A stretch of DNA of 43,807 bases from Elusimicrobiota bacterium (GTDB lineage: Bacteria; Elusimicrobiota; UBA8919): positions 1-43,807 of the forward strand of contig JBFLWK010000015.1 of the NCBI GenBank assembly GCA_040757695.1. The letters run 5' to 3'. Below, piece by piece: positions 31,418 through 40,700 of the stretch. Every line of letters starts with the position of its first letter. The first letter of the stretch is position 1. The notes under the pieces are model-generated. The model was not told the DNA's origin and did no database searches. It saw nothing but the letters and a program-made list of their open reading frames with translations. The translations under genes and the position numbers were made by a program.

Positions 31418-32356
31418 ATGTATAAAGAATACAAAATAGCACTCGTAATACCTGCAAGAAATGAAGAAAAACTGATACTACCAACACTACAGAGTGTGCC
31501 TGATTATATAGATAAAATCTATGTAATTAATGACGGTTCTACTGATAAAACATCTGAACTTGTCAAAAAATATCACGACAAACGAGTTGAATTATTTGAG
31601 CATGAAAAGAATATCGGACCGGGTGCTGCAATAATCACTGGCTATAAAAAAGCAATTGAAGAAAATTTTGATATTGTAGCGGTTTGCGGTGGTGACAACC
31701 AGATGCCATTAGACCAAATTAAGAACCTACTTGATCCTTTAATTGATGGTACTGCCGACTATACAAAAGGCAACAGGTTCCTTGAAAGCGGGGAAAAACT
31801 TTCAGATATGCCAATAACACGGGTCATTGGGAATACAATTATTTCATTGCTTACAAAAATTGCATCGGGTTATTATAAAATTTTTGATGTTGTTGATGGC
31901 TTTACAGCAATCAGCAAAAAAGCACTTCATACAATTGATTGGGATAAGGCATGGAAAAAATACGGCTACCCGATGGATTTTCTCGTGCGGTTGAATGTGC
32001 ATAAGTTTCGGGTTATGGACGTTTCCCGACGAGCAATCTATCTTGAAGGCGTAAGACAATCTCAAATAAAAGGGCTCCCATATGCTTTACGCGTATCCCC
32101 AATGTTATTGAGAAACTTTTTCTATCGGTTATACAAAAGATATCTAATTGGTGATTTCCATCCATTGATTTTTATGTACATCACCGGTATGGTGCTTCTG
32201 TTTATGGGTTTATTGACCGGTTCTTACATCATAATCGCAAAAATCCAGGGAGCGGTTCTGACGGGTGCGACCGCAGTGCTAACAGCGCTGCTTCTGATAA
32301 CTGGCGGACAGTTGTTCCTGTTCGGAATGTTGTTTGATATGCTGGAATCTAAATAA
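31418..32356 (+). CDS. Glycosyltransferase family 2, polyprenyl-phosphate sugar synthase type
   Basis: The protein has 312 residues. The GT2 domain has ALVIPARNEEKLI, VINDGSTDKT and GGDNQMPLDQI, where GGD replaces the usual DAD acid cluster. The C-terminal part has two membrane helices (MYITGMVLLFMGLLTG and a hydrophobic segment near 290). This is the layout of dolichyl/undecaprenyl-phosphate glucose or mannose synthases. Its product would be the donor for the GT-C enzymes in this locus (inference). An ATAGGAG ribosome site six bases upstream fixes the start. The stop overlaps the next ATG by one base. Confidence 0.87.
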   Translation: MYKEYKIALVIPARNEEKLILPTLQSVPDYIDKIYVINDGSTDKTSELVKKYHDKRVELFEHEKNIGPGAAIITGYKKAIEENFDIVAVCGGDNQMPLDQIKNLLDPLIDGTADYTKGNRFLESGEKLSDMPITRVIGNTIISLLTKIASGYYKIFDVVDGFTAISKKALHTIDWDKAWKKYGYPMDFLVRLNVHKFRVMDVSRRAIYLEGVRQSQIKGLPYALRVSPMLLRNFFYRLYKRYLIGDFHPLIFMYITGMVLLFMGLLTGSYIIIAKIQGAVLTGATAVLTALLLITGGQLFLFGMLFDMLESK

Positions 32357-33333
32357 TGAAACTGAAATGTATAATAAAAAGCGCTTTTGCACGGTTTAGA
32401 CTATCCTTCGGAAAAACTACGCCTTTAAGAGTCACACATTTCATTACTTACCGCTGCAATCTGAAATGCCGGTTCTGTATATTACCAGAAAATCTGCCGG
32501 AACTAGCGACCGATGAAATAAAAAATAAGATGCTAATGCTCAAAAAAATGGGGACACTCGCATGGGGGTTCTCCGGCGGAGAGCCGTTTCTACGAAACGA
32601 CTTACCAGAACTGCTCCGTTATGCAAAAAACAAATGTGGCTTTTTGACTTCGGTTGTCACTAACGGCACATTGACGGAAAAGATTTCAGAAGTGGATGGC
32701 AAGCATCTTGATTTTCTAATGCTAAGCATTGAGGGGTCAAAAGAAAAAAATGACACAATCCGCGGTAGAGGAACATTTGACAGGGTGATAAATACTCTGC
32801 AAATAATAAAACCAAAAGGGATAAAAACGGTGTCCTTTGACTGCGTAGTCCTTCACGATAATCTTGACGAAATAAAATTCATAATTGACCTAGCTGAAGA
32901 ATACGGCATATTCTGCGGATTCCAACCGGTATTTGAACCATCAACCGGAAAAGAGGATAATGCCACTGTAACCGATGGTAAAAAAACTGCTGCACTCAAA
33001 GAAAACATAAAATATCTAATACGACAGATAGAACAAGCAAAAAACAGACGCATAATGACTTCTGCACATTTTTTGAGATATTGCCTTAATTACGGCACCA
33101 AAAATTTTAAACGAAACAGATGTTACGCTGGACTCCTTTACTGCCAGATGGAACCTTCCGGCATCATAAGAAACTGTGCATGGTACGGCAAAGACAGCGT
33201 GGATGACTTCAAACATCTTGACAAACCGGCAGACGAATGCTACTGCTTTGCAAAATGCCACGGCGAATATTCATCAGTTTTTTCTTTCAATCTTTCAAGC
33301 ATAAGAAATGTCATACAAAAATTCATTTACTAA
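32356..33333 (+). CDS. Radical SAM protein with SPASM-like C-terminal cysteines
   Basis: The protein has 325 residues. Unlike the other radical SAM proteins here it lacks a B12-binding domain. TYRCNLKCRFC near the N-terminus gives Cys34, Cys38 and Cys41, and GFSGGEPFLR is the conserved SAM-binding GGE motif at 74-76. The last 80 residues are Cys-rich (RCYAG, LLYC, RNCAWYG, ECYCFAKC), fitting a SPASM/twitch domain that binds extra 4Fe-4S clusters. Relatives act on peptides, as maturases do, or on sugars and alcohols as dehydrogenases. No precursor peptide is evident nearby. It overlaps the next gene by 26 bases. Confidence 0.88.
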   Translation: MKLKCIIKSAFARFRLSFGKTTPLRVTHFITYRCNLKCRFCILPENLPELATDEIKNKMLMLKKMGTLAWGFSGGEPFLRNDLPELLRYAKNKCGFLTSVVTNGTLTEKISEVDGKHLDFLMLSIEGSKEKNDTIRGRGTFDRVINTLQIIKPKGIKTVSFDCVVLHDNLDEIKFIIDLAEEYGIFCGFQPVFEPSTGKEDNATVTDGKKTAALKENIKYLIRQIEQAKNRRIMTSAHFLRYCLNYGTKNFKRNRCYAGLLYCQMEPSGIIRNCAWYGKDSVDDFKHLDKPADECYCFAKCHGEYSSVFSFNLSSIRNVIQKFIY

Positions 33334-34510
33334 AAAACACTCTTTTGTTTTATCAGTATCCCTGTTAGCTCTCATTATAAGAACTGTTTATGTTTTACTT
33401 CTGTCGCAGCAGAACCTATCTCCGGATTCATATGACTGGATGGCCATCGCACGAAGTATAGCAGCAGGCAATGGATTCGCTGATACTTGGAGACCGCCAG
33501 GTTATGCAACATTCCTGGGGGTTGTATTTTTTTTGTTCGGCGAATCGGTCGCTTTAGTCAGAATAATAAATGCAGTACTTGGCAGTTTGACAGTTGTCTT
33601 CGTATATCTAACAGGGAAAAAAATTTTCGCCGAGTCAACAGGCAGAATATCTGCAGTGCTTGTCTGCTTTTATCCTTACTTGATAGCATATACCGGTGAT
33701 TTGCTTTCGGAAACTTTTTATACGTTTTTAATTGCCGTTTCGCTGTTTGTTTTGTTGAATCTTGCAGAGAAACCGGATTTCAAAAATTCGCTTATAACCG
33801 GTTTTCTCTGGGGAATAACCTCACTTACAAAATCTACAATACTGCCGTTTTTTTTCTTTTCGTGCTTCTGGCTTGTTTTCAGGACAAAAAAAATAAAACC
33901 TGCATTTATTGCAGGAATGATGACTCTACTTACGATTTCACCGTGGACATTCAGAAACTACATCCGTTACAAACATTTCATTCTTATTTCACCTGCATAC
34001 CAAAGTCTGGCAGGGTCCAACAACGATACTGCAATGATACTGGAAACTGCGGGTGAGTGCGACCAACCAATGACCGAAACATATGTACCGGAGGAATATC
34101 AGAAAATACTTGTACTGCCACGAATGGAATCGGAAAAAATATTCAAGCAGAAGGCAATAAAATGGATAAAGGATAATCCAAAAAAATTCAGATGGGTCCT
34201 TAAAAGGCGCCTGATTCACTTCTGGCGTTTATATCCTATGATGGCGTATAAATGGCAGAAAATAGTTGCTATGCTAACATCAGGAATTTATATCCCATTG
34301 TGTTTTATTGGTATAATTTTATCAATTAAACATTTTAAAAATACATCGCTATTTATTGTATTATTTATTATATATACTCTGGTTCATCTTCCTTTTGCAA
34401 TTGTTTTAAGATATAGAGTTCCCATTGACCCTTATATTATAATTTTTGCAGCATATACAATTCATATACTATGGATAAAATTAAGATCTTACATCTCATT
34501 ACGAGTTTAA
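33308..34510 (+). CDS. GT-C membrane glycosyltransferase (GT39-like)
   Basis: The protein has 400 residues, shorter than the other GT-C proteins because the soluble C-terminal domain is reduced. The first helix (VLSVSLLALIIRTVYVLLL) is followed by SPDSYDW, with Asp40 in the expected catalytic position, then RPPGYATFLGVVFFLFG. About eight more membrane segments follow. It is probably a polyprenyl-phosphate sugar dependent transferase. It starts 26 bases inside the radical SAM gene and ends 40 bases inside the GT4 gene. The ATG at 33308 best preserves the first helix, although no good ribosome site is visible. Confidence 0.78.
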   Translation: MSYKNSFTKKHSFVLSVSLLALIIRTVYVLLLSQQNLSPDSYDWMAIARSIAAGNGFADTWRPPGYATFLGVVFFLFGESVALVRIINAVLGSLTVVFVYLTGKKIFAESTGRISAVLVCFYPYLIAYTGDLLSETFYTFLIAVSLFVLLNLAEKPDFKNSLITGFLWGITSLTKSTILPFFFFSCFWLVFRTKKIKPAFIAGMMTLLTISPWTFRNYIRYKHFILISPAYQSLAGSNNDTAMILETAGECDQPMTETYVPEEYQKILVLPRMESEKIFKQKAIKWIKDNPKKFRWVLKRRLIHFWRLYPMMAYKWQKIVAMLTSGIYIPLCFIGIILSIKHFKNTSLFIVLFIIYTLVHLPFAIVLRYRVPIDPYIIIFAAYTIHILWIKLRSYISLRV

Positions 34511-35514
34511 ATATCGGTGGAACTGAAAAATTTTTGTTGGCGGTTTTAAAAAACCTTCAAGATAAATACAATTTTACTGTTGGGTATCTGAAAGAACGAG
34601 GAGCTATTACAGAAGAAATTGAAAAACTTAATATTTCTGTATTAAAATTCAATTTTTTTTCGCTTGTAAAATATCTAAAAAAAAACAAACCACAAATTAT
34701 CCATACCCATCTTTATCGTGCTAATATTTTAGGACGACTCGCAGGAAAAATCACCGGTGTACCAACAATAATTTCAAGTCAGCGAAGTATTGATGGCTGG
34801 AAAAAGTTTTATCATATCTGGATTGATAAGTGGACAGCAAACTTCTGTAATCTAATAATTGCAAATTCTTTAGCTTCCAAAAATATCCTAATAACACGCG
34901 AAAATATTCCTACTGACAAAACCACTGTTGTTTATAACGGTATTGTTTTTCCGTCAACCGTTAACCGTCAACCGTCAACCACTTTTACTGTTGCTTACAT
35001 CGGCCGCCTTCATAACGAAAAAGGTGTATATCTTATTCCTGAAATTGCAAAAATTGTTTGCCAGCAAAATGACAGAATAAAATTTTTAATTTATGGCGAT
35101 GGTCCGGAAAGACAGAATTTAGAATTAAGAATTAAGAATTTACAACTGGAAACCAGAGTTGAATTTCTTGGCTGGCAAACAAATTTAAATGAGATTTATA
35201 GTTCAATTGATATTCTACTGCTACCGTCGGAAGAAGAATCATTCCCACAATCAGCACTTGAAGCAATGGCTTATGGCATCCCTGTAATTGCTTCAGATGT
35301 AGGTGGTGTTTCTGAACTCGTAGACGACAAAAAAACAGGATTTTTAATAAAATACCTCACGCCCGAAGCATTTGCAGATGCGATTCTCTCTATCTCACAG
35401 AACAATTATTGCTATCTCCATTATTCTCAAAACTCTAAAATAAAATCCGATGAGTTCAGAATTGAAAAAATGATAAATGCTATTGACAAAATTTACAGTA
35501 ACTATGGACTATAA
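34471..35514 (+). CDS. Glycosyltransferase family 4 (GT-B)
   Basis: The protein has 347 residues. MDKIKILHLITSLNIGGTE is the standard GT4 opening. HTHLYRANILGRLAG and VYNGI are N-domain marks. AYIGRLHNEKGV opens the C-domain, and EEESFPQSALEAMAYGIPV contains the E-x7-E nucleotide-sugar motif. It should be a retaining cytoplasmic transferase adding a hexose to a lipid-linked glycan. Two separate arrays of 7-bp tandem repeats (34951-34980 and 35114-35141) are built into the coding sequence in frame, at the interdomain linker and in a surface region of the C-domain. The start overlaps the preceding gene by 40 bases. Confidence 0.9.
   Translation: MDKIKILHLITSLNIGGTEKFLLAVLKNLQDKYNFTVGYLKERGAITEEIEKLNISVLKFNFFSLVKYLKKNKPQIIHTHLYRANILGRLAGKITGVPTIISSQRSIDGWKKFYHIWIDKWTANFCNLIIANSLASKNILITRENIPTDKTTVVYNGIVFPSTVNRQPSTTFTVAYIGRLHNEKGVYLIPEIAKIVCQQNDRIKFLIYGDGPERQNLELRIKNLQLETRVEFLGWQTNLNEIYSSIDILLLPSEEESFPQSALEAMAYGIPVIASDVGGVSELVDDKKTGFLIKYLTPEAFADAILSISQNNYCYLHYSQNSKIKSDEFRIEKMINAIDKIYSNYGL
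34951..34980. repeat. 7-bp tandem repeat array inside the GT4 gene (first)
   Basis: The units are CCGTCAA, CCGTTAA, CCGTCAA and CCGTCAA, plus CC. They are read as PSTVNRQPST between the two GT-B domains, a linker that tolerates change. Confidence 0.85.
35114..35141. repeat. 7-bp tandem repeat array inside the GT4 gene (second)
   Basis: The units are AGAATTT, AGAATTA, AGAATTA and AGAATTT, contiguous, 133 bases after the first array. They are read as QNLELRIKNLQ. Confidence 0.8.
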
Positions 35515-35525
35515 AAAATTTTAAT

Positions 35526-37022
35526 ATGAACCCAATCTGGTTGATACTTTTAATCTCTACGATAGTAAGAGTTTGGGGGATAAATTTTGCGTTTCCACTA
35601 CGATATGGACATATAGATGAATCTGTTGTTATTTTTTATACAATGCGGTTTTTTACAGGTGATTTTAATCCGAACCCGTTTTTTGATTACCCAACTTTTT
35701 ATTTATATCTGCTTTTTTTTTGCTATTTTTTATATTTTATGCTCGGATTGCTACTCGGTAAATTTGATTCAATCGGTAGTTTTATATCGCATTATAATAC
35801 CAACGCTGTGCCTTTTATTTTAATAGGACGGTTGCTTACGGTTGCATTTTCTATTGGTACAATTTATCTTACATATCTACTTGCAAAAAAACTCTTTGAT
35901 AAAAAAACAGGATTATTGTCGGCATTATTTTTATCTTTGAGTTGGCAACATATTTTAAGTTCGCATTATGCTACAACGGATATTACCGCAGCATTTTTTA
36001 CTTTGCTTACTGCATTTTTTATTTGGAATGTTTATTCGCAAGGTGAACCAAAATCTTTTATTTATGCGGGGTTTTTCTGCGGGCTTTCCGCCGCTACAAA
36101 ATACTATGGCGGGATTCTTTTTCTGACAATAATTTTATTAGGATGGGAAAATAAAAAATATATCCTGTATTCATTTCTTGCATTGATACTCGGTTTTTTT
36201 ATCGGCTGTCCTTATTCAATTATTGATTTTGCAGGTTTTTCAGAAAGGTTTTTGGATAGATTTAATTTGATCGTTGCAACAGACAAAAATCAATTGTTTC
36301 ACGGCTTTTTAAATTATCCTGATATTTTAGTTGATGGTTTGGGTTATTTTTTAGTAATTACTTCAGCTTCGGGATTATTACTTTTAATAAAAAATAGAAT
36401 AAAGCAAAATGTTTTTTTACTTGCAATAATTTTTATTCTGGTGGTATTTTTTGGCAGTTGGAAGGGACTTACAGGACGATACATACTTGCACTTTATCCG
36501 TTTTTTGCTATAATATCTGCGTTAGTTACTGCAAAAATTAAAAATAAGCAAATACTTACTTTTATTCTGCTAATTTTTTTGATTGTAACATTTCCAAAAA
36601 TTATAAAAACGGATATTTTGCTAACGCAAAAAGATAGCCGGGTTTTAGCACGAGAATGGGTAATTAAAAATATTCCCGAGCAATCAAAAATCCTGCGGGG
36701 ACCGTTTTGTCCGGAATTCCCGAACGACAATTATGTTACGACGGTTGACTGGCATGATAAAATAAAAGCAGAAAAATTTTCAGAATTACAAAAAAAATTT
36801 GACTTTGTAATTACAAGTTCTTTGCATTCAGATCCAGAGACATTCACGACGAAATTAATGGAATACGGAAAAAAAATTTACGAAATATCAAAAGTTTCGG
36901 CGGGAGAATTTCATAACCCTACGATAAAAATCTATAAAATAACACAGATGACCGCGGATGATACAATGTGTCACCCTGAACGCAGTGAAGAGTCTCGAGA
37001 TTCTTCGCTTCGCTCAGAATGA
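35526..37022 (+). CDS. GT-C membrane glycosyltransferase (ArnT/PMT-like) with a repeat-derived C-terminus
   Basis: The protein has 498 residues. It has a first hydrophobic helix, then RYGHIDESV with the DE acidic motif at 31-32. About ten further membrane helices precede a soluble C-terminal domain (from about 375, [11 protein letters not shown]), as in the genes at 18479 and 20125. The last 18 residues or so ([17 protein letters not shown] and stop) are encoded by a palindromic dispersed repeat (36969-37024). The natural stop was therefore probably lost or displaced by the repeat. It should act on polyprenyl-phosphate sugars outside the cytoplasm. Confidence 0.8.
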   Translation: MNPIWLILLISTIVRVWGINFAFPLRYGHIDESVVIFYTMRFFTGDFNPNPFFDYPTFYLYLLFFCYFLYFMLGLLLGKFDSIGSFISHYNTNAVPFILIGRLLTVAFSIGTIYLTYLLAKKLFDKKTGLLSALFLSLSWQHILSSHYATTDITAAFFTLLTAFFIWNVYSQGEPKSFIYAGFFCGLSAATKYYGGILFLTIILLGWENKKYILYSFLALILGFFIGCPYSIIDFAGFSERFLDRFNLIVATDKNQLFHGFLNYPDILVDGLGYFLVITSASGLLLLIKNRIKQNVFLLAIIFILVVFFGSWKGLTGRYILALYPFFAIISALVTAKIKNKQILTFILLIFLIVTFPKIIKTDILLTQKDSRVLAREWVIKNIPEQSKILRGPFCPEFPNDNYVTTVDWHDKIKAEKFSELQKKFDFVITSSLHSDPETFTTKLMEYGKKIYEISKVSAGEFHNPTIKIYKITQMTADDTMCHPERSEESRDSSLRSE

Positions 37023-37024
37023 CA
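36969..37024. repeat. 56-bp palindromic dispersed repeat (REP/MITE-like)
   Basis: TGTCA at the 5' end pairs with TGACA at the 3' end, and the two 28-base halves are imperfect inverted copies (about 22 of 28 pairs) centred on TCTCGAGA. It supplies the C-terminal codons and stop of the GT-C gene and sits before the next GT2 start. Its HPERSEES-type translation is a familiar artefact of such elements in environmental genomes. Confidence 0.85.
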
Positions 37025-37054
37025 TCATCAGCGGGAATCAGCGATAGCGATAGT

Positions 37055-37801
37055 ATGATAAAGAATAAAAAAGTTGTTATTGTGATGCCAGCATATAATG
37101 CAGAAAATACTTTAGAGAAAACATATCTTGATATTCCGAAAAATATCGTAGACGAAATTATACTTGTAGATGACGCTTCAAAAGATAAAACGGTTGAAAT
37201 TGCAAAAAAACTTGGAATAAAAACAATCGTTCATAAAAAAAATATGGGCTACGGTGCGAATCAGAAAACATGCTATTGCGAAGCACTTAAATACAATCCT
37301 GATGTGGTTGTTATGATACATCCGGATTATCAGTATGATGCACGGCTGGTGCCCTATATTGCAGGGATTGTTGCTGATGATATTTGCGATGTAGTGTTGG
37401 GAAACAGAATCCGAACAAGATGGGAAGCACTTTTAGGCGGGATGCCTTTGTATAAATATATTGCTAACAGATTTCTAACAATCTTAGAAAATTTTCTTTT
37501 AGGTCAAAACCTTGGTGAATTTCATTCTGGATTCCGCGCCTATTCAAAAAAAGTCATTGAAACGATGCGGTGGGAGGATAATTCTGATGACTTTGTTTTC
37601 GACCAGCAATTTCTGATTGAAGCAGTCGCCTGCAAATTCCGGCTCGGTGACATTCCAGTCCCTGCCAAATATTTCAAAGAAGCATCATCAATAAACTTTT
37701 TAAGAAGTTGCAAATATGGAATCACTGCTCTGTTTTTTTTGTTCAGGTTTCTGTTGCATAAGACAAATTTATTACGCCAGCAAATTTTTACAGAAAAATA
37801 A
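37055..37801 (+). CDS. Glycosyltransferase family 2, polyprenyl-phosphate mannose/glucose synthase type
   Basis: The protein has 248 residues from the ATG at 37055. The frame is open from 37019, but the extra N-terminus ([12 protein letters not shown]) comes from the palindromic repeat and its flank, so the later start is preferred. Diagnostic blocks are [35 protein letters not shown], and MIHPDYQYD in the DxD region. [11 protein letters not shown] and the [15 protein letters not shown] block close the domain. There is no strong membrane helix beyond the hydrophobic FLFRFLL near the end. It probably makes a polyprenyl-phosphate sugar for the GT-C enzymes. Confidence 0.85.
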   Translation: MIKNKKVVIVMPAYNAENTLEKTYLDIPKNIVDEIILVDDASKDKTVEIAKKLGIKTIVHKKNMGYGANQKTCYCEALKYNPDVVVMIHPDYQYDARLVPYIAGIVADDICDVVLGNRIRTRWEALLGGMPLYKYIANRFLTILENFLLGQNLGEFHSGFRAYSKKVIETMRWEDNSDDFVFDQQFLIEAVACKFRLGDIPVPAKYFKEASSINFLRSCKYGITALFFLFRFLLHKTNLLRQQIFTEK

Positions 37802-39720
37802 TGAAAAAGATATTTTTATATCTCGTCTTCTGTTGGATAGCAATCGTTTTAATCTCGTATTTCCGTAATTATCCATTACCCAATTTTTGTGAACGGGTTG
37901 GGGAATTTTTGTTTTTTGGTATCATTATGTTTGTTTCTTTTCAAACAGGAAATTTTATACTGACAAAATCTAATTTGAATTTTATTGAAGTATTAAAAAT
38001 ACCATTTTTTATCGGCTCAGGTCTCGCTGTTTTGTCAATAGTTACATTTTTATTGGGTATTTTCGGAATGTTATACAAATTGGTTTTTTATATTTTAATT
38101 CTGTTTCTGTTCCTTATATCACTAAAAAATTTTAAATACACAAATATAAAACTTCCATCGTTTGATTTGAAAATAGTTCTATTACTTTTCGTTTTCTTTA
38201 TTTTTTTATCAACCGCATTCATTGGTGCTTTAGTCCCACCAACTTTTTATGATTCACTTGTTTACCATCTATCAATTCCTGCACAGTATATAAAACAGCA
38301 TAAAATATGTCATATAGAAACAAACCTTTTTGCTAACTTCCCACAAAATATAGAAATGCTTTATACAATGGCTCTGTTGCTTTATAATGATATTCTTGCA
38401 AATTTAATACACTGGGCATTTTTACCACTGACATTATGCATAATTTACGGGTTCTCAATACAGTATTTATCCATAAAAATATCATTGTATGCAACACTAA
38501 TTTTTGTAATAACACCAGCAATTGTATTGCTCGCTTCTGGAACATATATTGATATGGGACTTACATTTTATCTATTTTTAAGTTTTGTCTCTTTAATAAA
38601 CTGGGCAGAGACATCTGAAAAAAAATGGTTGATTTTGTCGGGTTTATTTTCAGGTTTTTCACTCAGTATAAAATATACTGCAATAATATCTGTTGCTATT
38701 TTTGTCTTGGTAATTTTATATAAGTGTGTATCCTTAAAACAAAATATCTTTGCTATATTATTTTTGTTTTTTATACCTGCTATTTTAGTTCCATTGCCAT
38801 GGCTTGTAAAAAATTATATCTTTACTGGTGAACCTTTTTTTCCATTCTTTATTTTCAGCCAAGCATCATTTTATATCAAACAATATCTTTCTCATGTATC
38901 ACATCATGGCACAGTTGGCGTTTTTTCTATAATCAATCTACCTTGGGATATAACAATGGAAGGTGTAAAATTCGGCGGTGGCTTTGATGTTATAGGTCCG
39001 TTTTATTTGGTTTTTCTACCTGTTTTGTTTTTAATAACAAAAACTGATAATATCGCAAAACTCTGTTTTGTTTATACGGCATTCTACTTTTTGATTTGGG
39101 GATTTTCTGCAAGAGTTTTACGATTCCTTATCCCTGCAGTGCCGGCAACTGCAATTGTATTTTCTGCTTGTATTGCTGAATTTATAAATAATAATAAATT
39201 GGTCAAAAGTATTGTAAAAATTGTTTTTTGTATTATAATAATATCTAATTTCGCTGTTCTGATGTTTATCCAGAATTTTGTTAAACCATTAACTTGTTTG
39301 TTCGGGAATGTAACAAAAGATGCCTATCTTTCTTCACAGGTTCTTAAACCAAACAATTTTTATCCTGCTGCCAAATTTATGAATGAAACATTTAACAGTA
39401 AATCAAAAACGCTTTTTGTCGGTGAGGCAAGAAATTATTATACAAACTTTAATACGCTCTCAAGCAGTCCTTTTGACCCAGACATTTTAACCGAGATAGC
39501 AAATAATTCAAAAACATCTGAAGAATTGTTTAACAAATTGAAATCCGATAATTTTACCCATATTTTATGGAATGAAGGCGAATATGAACGCCTTAAAAAT
39601 GGTTTTAGACCAAATGACTTTAGTGCGGAAGCACTGGAAGTTATAAATGTATTCAAAAAAAAGCATCTGAATTCTATATATGATAGTGAAGGTATCTGCA
39701 TTTACGAAATAAAAAAATGA
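37801..39720 (+). CDS. Large polytopic membrane protein, GT-C glycosyltransferase-like
   Basis: The protein has 639 residues with about a dozen hydrophobic segments covering residues 1-500. After the fourth or fifth helix it carries VPPTFYDSLVYHLSIPAQYI, where Asp151 and His156 sit in the first large external loop, as in mannosyltransferase-like GT-C proteins. The C-terminal soluble part (from about 515, NNFYPAAKFMNETF) resembles the tails of the other GT-C proteins here. An O-antigen polymerase or ligase role cannot be excluded, but the acidic loop motif favours GT-C. The start overlaps the previous stop by one base (TAATG). Confidence 0.7.
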   Translation: MKKIFLYLVFCWIAIVLISYFRNYPLPNFCERVGEFLFFGIIMFVSFQTGNFILTKSNLNFIEVLKIPFFIGSGLAVLSIVTFLLGIFGMLYKLVFYILILFLFLISLKNFKYTNIKLPSFDLKIVLLLFVFFIFLSTAFIGALVPPTFYDSLVYHLSIPAQYIKQHKICHIETNLFANFPQNIEMLYTMALLLYNDILANLIHWAFLPLTLCIIYGFSIQYLSIKISLYATLIFVITPAIVLLASGTYIDMGLTFYLFLSFVSLINWAETSEKKWLILSGLFSGFSLSIKYTAIISVAIFVLVILYKCVSLKQNIFAILFLFFIPAILVPLPWLVKNYIFTGEPFFPFFIFSQASFYIKQYLSHVSHHGTVGVFSIINLPWDITMEGVKFGGGFDVIGPFYLVFLPVLFLITKTDNIAKLCFVYTAFYFLIWGFSARVLRFLIPAVPATAIVFSACIAEFINNNKLVKSIVKIVFCIIIISNFAVLMFIQNFVKPLTCLFGNVTKDAYLSSQVLKPNNFYPAAKFMNETFNSKSKTLFVGEARNYYTNFNTLSSSPFDPDILTEIANNSKTSEELFNKLKSDNFTHILWNEGEYERLKNGFRPNDFSAEALEVINVFKKKHLNSIYDSEGICIYEIKK

Positions 39721-40700
39721 TTATACTCATAATAGTAATTATATTGATAATTAGTTGTTTTATAATTTATAAATTCTATCAGAAAAAAAAGGAAACTGAA
39801 CGAATTAAGAAAATTGAAACACTGATCGCTGACTGGAAACTCCCGGAAAAAAATAACTTAGCCGACTATGAAATGGTTGTCCGGATACTAACGACAAAAC
39901 CAATAAAAGCGACAGGATTTTATTTAATATCTGAATTTTATTTCCAAAAAATTGATAGAACCGAACTGGAACTCAAGAAATTGAAAGATATTTATTTTGA
40001 ACTTATTGAGAACTATCCGAAATTTGAAAAAATGGATGATGTTCTATTCAAACTTGCAAATATATATTTTTTTGATTATTTTAATTTTATTGAGTCAATC
40101 AAATTTTACGAAAAATTATTAAAGGAATACCCGAATAGTAAATGGCAGAAAGTTGCAGCAGAACGATTGAAACTTATAAAATCTGCCTATCCTAACGAAG
40201 AAGGCGCTTTGAAAAAATATGCACTTGCAGAAAAATATTTTGAAGTACAGGAATTTAACAAAACAATAGAATTCCTGAAATCAATTCTTACTTCCTATCC
40301 GCATACAAAACTTGCAGGAAGTGCAGCATATTTTCTTGGCGATATATTCTTTTTCAAAAAAAATGATTATACTACTGCATTGCATTATTACTCTCTACTC
40401 GTTGAACGGTTTTCACCACATAGATACACAGGACATTCCCAATTCAAAATAGGAGATACTTACAGGAAGTTACACAAATACAATGAAGCAATTACCGCGT
40501 ATAAAAAATTTCTTGAAAATTACAATGATTTTCAATATACCGATTACGCACAGTATTATATCGCTCAATGTTATGAAGAAATGAAGGACTGGGTATACGC
40601 TATCAGAACATATAAATTGCTAATTTCAAGTTATCCTGAAAGTATCTGGGTCGGAATTGCATTGAGCAAAATTAAAAATCTGGAAAAATTAGTAAAATGA
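39717..40700 (+). CDS. Membrane-anchored tetratricopeptide-repeat protein
   Basis: The protein has 327 residues. An N-terminal hydrophobic helix (ILIIVIILIISCFIIYKFY) is followed by a basic stretch and then alpha-helical repeats. Recognisable TPR units include LANIYFFDYFNFIESIKFY, AYFLGDIFFFKKNDYTTAL, FKIGDTYRKLHKYNEAITAY and YYIAQCYEEMKDWVYAIRTY, the last two being typical. It most likely serves as a scaffold facing one side of the membrane. Similar TPR proteins accompany polysaccharide export and assembly systems, but the sequence shows no catalytic domain. It overlaps its neighbours by four bases on each side. Confidence 0.8.
   Translation: MIILIIVIILIISCFIIYKFYQKKKETERIKKIETLIADWKLPEKNNLADYEMVVRILTTKPIKATGFYLISEFYFQKIDRTELELKKLKDIYFELIENYPKFEKMDDVLFKLANIYFFDYFNFIESIKFYEKLLKEYPNSKWQKVAAERLKLIKSAYPNEEGALKKYALAEKYFEVQEFNKTIEFLKSILTSYPHTKLAGSAAYFLGDIFFFKKNDYTTALHYYSLLVERFSPHRYTGHSQFKIGDTYRKLHKYNEAITAYKKFLENYNDFQYTDYAQYYIAQCYEEMKDWVYAIRTYKLLISSYPESIWVGIALSKIKNLEKLVK

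Noticed and set aside
36969-37024. The palindromic element as a rho-independent terminator
   Set aside because: No T-tract follows on either strand and the next gene of the same operon begins within or just after it.
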